Positions 7,401 to 9,450 of a DNA stretch of 9,450 nt are shown here, piece by piece. Both the position numbers and the translations under genes were made by a program. The notes beneath the pieces are model-generated. The model was not told where the DNA came from. It ran no database searches and saw only the letters and a program-made list of their open reading frames with translations. The stretch is from Chthonomonadaceae bacterium (lineage in GTDB: Bacteria > Armatimonadota > Chthonomonadetes > Chthonomonadales > Chthonomonadaceae): contig JANXLO010000531.1 of assembly GCA_025355115.1 (NCBI GenBank), forward strand, positions 1 to 9,450, read 5' to 3'. Position 1 is the first letter of the stretch, and every line of letters starts with the position of its first letter.

Positions 7401-7472
7401 AAGAGTGACGCTGTAGGATGCGCCGTGATCGGAACCGATGACGGTGAGGCGAAAGTCTAAATGGGAACTCAC
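4404..7472 (-). CDS. CHAT protease - NB-ARC STAND ATPase - TPR protein
   Basis: This 1022-residue protein combines a caspase-like protease, a nucleotide-driven switch and a repeat sensor. Residues 1-350 form a CHAT domain: the accessory motif LPWEYL at 113-118, then HFIGHGE with catalytic H227 and LAACDT with catalytic C272, so the His-Cys dyad is intact. Residues about 368-690 form an NB-ARC NTPase: Walker A GMGGLGKT at 396-403 (K402), Walker B LLIYD ending in D475, an ILITSRHR sensor at 503-510, the MDRLPLALALA motif at 558-568, and a winged-helix-like part after 610. Residues about 750-990 hold roughly six TPRs; the last ones carry kinesin-light-chain-like YG-xxH and FGEEHP turns. There is no signal or membrane segment, so it should be cytosolic. 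The start is GTG at 7472 with GGGAAAGGG 5 nt upstream. By analogy with STAND proteins, ligand binding at the TPRs would drive oligomerisation and activate the protease. The substrate is unknown; neighbouring gene products are candidates. Confidence 0.95.
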   Translation of the reverse strand: MSSHLDFRLTVIGSDHGASYSVTLFDCIADRRVAFEPETSFNRAMLPLNSLAQLRRSAQAKLPDELLLALGLSLGDLLLPQGIKTTLLHEFRRNLGASMSIRLDVRHLDLAPLPWEYLRLDAASDIQPEGWLFLNDRITFRRESAGLKSCAPIHKDKLRVVVASADPATSRYPTLAHLDDEEAAIRGVLEANGILSSQIYLLPSATVASLRNAIRRRKPHLLHFIGHGENSPSGGNLILMGSDSDSAFPLNADTLAEWLTDSPINLVTLAACDTVGVADALTRSGVPNVVAMQAPLQDDLVVPFARNFYASLMQRQPVEAALAQTRVTLRGTGAGWGVATLYSSATDGTLIASSGKVSDFTVPMLRNRHFVCHGPVLEEMHRELTSPDAPPLVLLGMGGLGKTQIAAEFAHRYRASFPGGIFWVKAKSNKSILEEFTRIGHICSIPQDDKSSYSYADAVRLELQKRTELTLLIYDNVTWENEANPKQATEPKLFLPVTGECRILITSRHRLIAPPHARIFDDETIALDLSSAMQLFAWGLTLNPEDQKTAEHIVGLMDRLPLALALARHYIARCHCGYQTYHEHLKRSPIETMARSRIGFESSTGHSGMIFNAIGLSYFALAAKTRQLLAILACFDRQSIPYDLALQASGHASELDFNEALAELTDCSLLLREKEGRLTLHELVRVFVLGEQTMEALGVFAASVASTLNDQLRRANQLMDWQRMRREMPHCRAVIEVCSRANATEPQISLLHTYAEYLLEHREFSAAEECCDVGIRLTEDVEKWSLLHAHFWRLRGEAQITTNTDAVPAALSYVQQALEIACATLPENDPELWHFYNSKGLVLKLSGNEDAALPCYQAALEFCRQSEVEETESKGLIIHNIAALLEKKGEFEQALHNYRTALEIYSAKYGPAHSKLAVRLNGIGRVLFALAQYQEAFEYHSRAFQIHSKTFPAKDINVLMSMYYQSLCLKRLARLAEAQSTYDEAMIGLTKFFGEEHPFYIELLDKWRKNDPSAGETTDAPS
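4427..4430 (-). promoter_or_regulatory. Ribosome binding site that sets the start at 4417
   Basis: On the minus strand GGAG lies 9 nt before the ATG at 4417, within the last codons of the CHAT gene. It agrees with the signal-peptide start and fits translational coupling. Confidence 0.55.
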
Positions 7473-7532
7473 CGATGCCCTTTCCCGAACGACCCAACCC
7501 TTATGAAGTGTATGTTACTGCTCTATCTAAAC
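7473..7532 (-). other. 60-bp spacer before the CHAT gene
   Basis: This is the only real gap within the minus-strand operon. The half near 7532 is AT-rich and the half next to the CHAT start is G-rich on the coding strand, carrying the GGGAAAGGG ribosome binding site at 7478-7486. No convincing -35/-10 pair or terminator hairpin is seen. A weak internal promoter that lets CHAT be expressed apart from the two upstream genes cannot be excluded. Confidence 0.4.
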
Positions 7533-8720
7533 TCATTGTGGGGGGCGCAACTGCGCTCGGATCAGTGTAATATTGGAAAGCGTTGAGTCCGGACTGCCTG
7601 GACATGAAGCCTTCAATGTGCGTGGGGAATCGTTCTCGCCAGCGAGCGTCCATGCACCTAGCTGCTGATTGTGGTCACCGGAAACAGTGATCTCCAATCG
7701 CAACTGAAAGGAAGGGTAGCGCTGAAGCATCTCCTGCGGCAGTTCGACGCGAGCGAAGAATTGTCCTCCTTTCCAATGAGGCCAATCCATAAAACTAAGA
7801 TGGAAGGACTTGTCGGCTATCCTACCGGCCGAGTCGAGGACATCAACTCGCAGTGATGCTGGCAGGCGGTCAGCAGTTTCTTCCTCATCGGCAAACACGA
7901 TATGGAAAGAGTTTGCATGAAGCTTCTCCGCGCTTACTTTCATGACTGCGGCGAACTCATCAAGTGTCCAGCCTGCCTTTCCCTTCTCGATGACTGCTTC
8001 TCCAAGCGGCCATAACTCGGTACCGGTTTTAAGGGAAAGCCGCAGTGCACGACCATCAAAGATCGTCACTGCATCCCCACTTTCATCCTCCAGAGAGAGG
8101 CTGACTGCCAGGCTGCCCTCGGAGTTGAGCGCTGAGATGAACCACGCTCGGCAGGATACTTCCTCACCCAGATCGACGCTTTGCCTTTCGGCCAGCTCCT
8201 CTCCACTCCCTCTCACAAACGCGGGACGAGGGATCATCGGGGTGGATGCCCAGTGACGTCGAAAAGCGATAAATGTGCTCCAGGCGATCGACGCCTCGAC
8301 AGCGGCTTCCAGAAAATGCTGATACAGTTCTCGCCAGCCCTCTTTGAGCCATCGTGCAGGCAACTGCTCCGCGGCAGCAATTCGTTCTGCAACGAGCACT
8401 AGCCAGGCTGCGGCGATTTCCGCAGACAGACCGTCGCCGCTCGCTACTGTCCCAACCTCCGCCCAGGGTAATGCCTCCAACCGCAGCAGTTCCATTCGCA
8501 CAACTCTCAATGTCTTGCGCGACGCCGGATGGGTAAGAACGGCTTTTTCGACTCGACTGATCTCGTACGGCGGCAATGCTCCGCTCAGATAACGCACGAG
8601 CTCGCTGGTCGATGGCATAGGCTCTGCCTGAACAGACTGGGCGTTGAGATTCATGAGCCAGAGCGTAACTGCTTCGACAGTACGAGGTGATAGCTCGTTG
8701 CCTCGCTCCTCCTCGATCAT
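7533..8720 (-). CDS. Cytosolic protein with zinc-less anti-sigma-like N-terminus and beta-rich C-terminus
   Basis: I do not recognise a named family. The start at 8720 gives 395 residues. It forms an ATGA overlap with the upstream stop and has GGGGAGGG 6 nt before it; an ATG at 8750 is less likely. Residues 37-82 follow the pattern of the putative zinc-finger domain of anti-sigma factors: SELVRYLSGALPPYE, then a helix with VEKAVLTHPASRKTL and RVVRMELLRLE. The HxxxCxxC zinc ligands are absent. Residues 100-160 are helical and Trp/Ala-rich. Residues about 185-395 look like one or two beta-sandwich units (SLAVSLSLEDESGDAVTIFDG, then SLRVDVLDSAGRIADKSF), ending in a Pro/Ser-rich tail. No signal peptide or membrane helix is seen. 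Its position between a sigma-like gene and the CHAT gene suggests an adaptor or inhibitor that holds the sigma-like protein and may be cut by CHAT. Only the gene order and the N-terminal pattern support this. Confidence 0.6.
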   Translation of the reverse strand: MIEEERGNELSPRTVEAVTLWLMNLNAQSVQAEPMPSTSELVRYLSGALPPYEISRVEKAVLTHPASRKTLRVVRMELLRLEALPWAEVGTVASGDGLSAEIAAAWLVLVAERIAAAEQLPARWLKEGWRELYQHFLEAAVEASIAWSTFIAFRRHWASTPMIPRPAFVRGSGEELAERQSVDLGEEVSCRAWFISALNSEGSLAVSLSLEDESGDAVTIFDGRALRLSLKTGTELWPLGEAVIEKGKAGWTLDEFAAVMKVSAEKLHANSFHIVFADEEETADRLPASLRVDVLDSAGRIADKSFHLSFMDWPHWKGGQFFARVELPQEMLQRYPSFQLRLEITVSGDHNQQLGAWTLAGENDSPRTLKASCPGSPDSTLSNITLIRAQLRPPQ

Positions 8721-9450
8721 GACCAGCCCTCCCCATACATTTTTTTGCACGTTTCTGCCAGTTGGTTGAGCAGCCGCCCACTACTGAGCCATCCTTGCAG
8801 CACAGTCAAATTTACCTTCGCCTCGACTAAATGCGCAGCAGGCCCCAAGCGGTCCTGGATATCCTTGTGCGTCAGAGCGTCCCGATAGCAGTATTGGAAA
8901 GAGAGCCTTCGCCATAAGCCCGTCTTTTTTTGCTCGCAGAGGGGTTGAAGCCTCCCTTGTGTCACATAGAGTAAAGTTTGCATAACATATAGGAACGGGA
9001 AATTATCGACGCACTTCACAAATAGCTGCTCCAACTCAGAAATCGACAGGGAGCAGTTGGGGATCCCTGGCGGCAGTGTGCAGGAGACATTGCGCAAATA
9101 TCTCCATACGATAGCGCGAAGCTCTGTATGGGTCCAGCCGCTTGCGTCCGAAAAAGACGCTAAGGCTTCATCCGGGGCGGAGAGCAGCAGACCAAGTTGA
9201 GCCTCACTGGTTTCCGGGGGGAGTTTGAGCAGATGCAAGCAGAGGGCGAGGGGGGAGTAGTGCAGCTCCGAATAGGCCATATGCCGCAAATTGCCCGCGT
9301 CCTGCAGCCATACATCGAGGTCGGCGGATGTCAGCGGCTTTTCGGTTGGTCGTGTGCCTGACAAGGTATCGGCAACCTCTTTCGCCGTCCAGCCATCCAT
9401 ATAGAAAAGCCGTGCGGCGAGGAGGCGGCGGTTATGCTCCTCTACTGTAA
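8717..9450 (-). CDS. Sigma-factor-like HTH protein, 5' end outside window
   Basis: The frame stays open to the right edge. The ATG at 9400 has no ribosome binding site, and the 16 codons before it read as protein (NRRLLAARLFY just before MDGWTAKEVADTL), so the gene starts beyond 9450. That edge stretch has the shape of a sigma region 4 helix-turn-helix: a hydrophobic helix, an aromatic-DG turn, then a T/S-A-K/R-E-V/I-A helix. A second candidate lies near the C-terminus of the visible 243 residues, around QYCYRDALTHKDIQDRLG, with a following helix at VEAKVNLTVLQGWL. The middle is helical and not recognised (W-x-H-T-E-L-R-A-I-V-W-R-Y-L). The protein overlaps the anti-sigma-like gene by 4 bp. 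That pairing supports a diverged sigma or other DNA-binding role, but no region 2 core-binding motif is visible here and the call rests on motif shape. It could instead be an unrelated helical protein. Confidence 0.5.
   Translation of the reverse strand, partial: TVEEHNRRLLAARLFYMDGWTAKEVADTLSGTRPTEKPLTSADLDVWLQDAGNLRHMAYSELHYSPLALCLHLLKLPPETSEAQLGLLLSAPDEALASFSDASGWTHTELRAIVWRYLRNVSCTLPPGIPNCSLSISELEQLFVKCVDNFPFLYVMQTLLYVTQGRLQPLCEQKKTGLWRRLSFQYCYRDALTHKDIQDRLGPAAHLVEAKVNLTVLQGWLSSGRLLNQLAETCKKMYGEGWS
8727..8734 (-). promoter_or_regulatory. Strong ribosome binding site that sets the start at 8720
   Basis: GGGGAGGG on the minus strand lies 6 nt before the ATG at 8720, inside the last codons of the upstream gene. 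With the 4-bp ATGA stop/start overlap it makes a coupled pair, pointing to matched synthesis of the sigma-like protein and its putative partner. Confidence 0.7.

Noticed and set aside
7473..7532. Internal promoter upstream of the CHAT gene
   Set aside because: Only a weak CATAAG-like -10 could be found on the minus strand, with no well-spaced -35.
3275..9450. Type III-E CRISPR (Craspase) locus
   Set aside because: The CHAT protein carries an NB-ARC domain, and there is no gRAMP/Cas7-11, cas1/cas2 or repeat-spacer array in the window. Only the regulatory logic is similar.

Overview
The window is about 9.4 kb of bacterial DNA with densely packed, intron-free genes and clear Shine-Dalgarno sites. 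It appears to be chromosomal. Much of it is moderately GC-rich, with a visibly AT-richer stretch from about 2.0 to 4.3 kb. The gene styles (PdxA2 next to a LarA-like protein, a CHAT/NB-ARC/TPR protein, a sigma-like protein beside an anti-sigma-like one) would suit a soil Acidobacteriota of the Terriglobia type. That is a guess from gene style; no rRNA or other marker is present.

Region 1 (1-1877, + strand) is the end of a metabolic operon. It holds the C-terminal part of a PdxA2-type dehydrogenase of four-carbon acid sugar phosphates, and 22 bp later a full-length LarA-superfamily (nickel hydroxyacid racemase/epimerase-like) protein. Together they suggest catabolism of threonate, erythronate or related sugar acids, with the LarA-like enzyme perhaps inverting a hydroxyacid carbon before phosphorylation and oxidation.

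Region 2 (1984-3240, + strand) is one unrecognised gene. It encodes a protein with two membrane segments, HEAT-like helical repeats and a tail of three 14-residue repeats built on LLR. It converges on region 3, with 34 bp between the stop codons.

Region 3 (9450-3275, - strand) is a four-gene operon running leftward. In transcription order it holds a 5'-truncated sigma-factor-like HTH protein; a protein with an anti-sigma-like N-terminus lacking zinc ligands, joined by an ATGA overlap; a 1022-residue CHAT protease / NB-ARC STAND ATPase / TPR protein; and an exported beta-rich protein whose start overlaps the end of the CHAT gene by 14 bp. A CHAT protease encoded with a sigma-like protein and its possible inhibitor resembles the TPR-CHAT/Csx30/sigma logic of type III-E CRISPR, but there is no CRISPR or Cas gene here and a STAND ATPase-TPR sensor takes the place of the RNA-guided part. 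This is the most interesting system in the window and may be a proteolysis-controlled transcription or immune module. The function is inferred, not shown.
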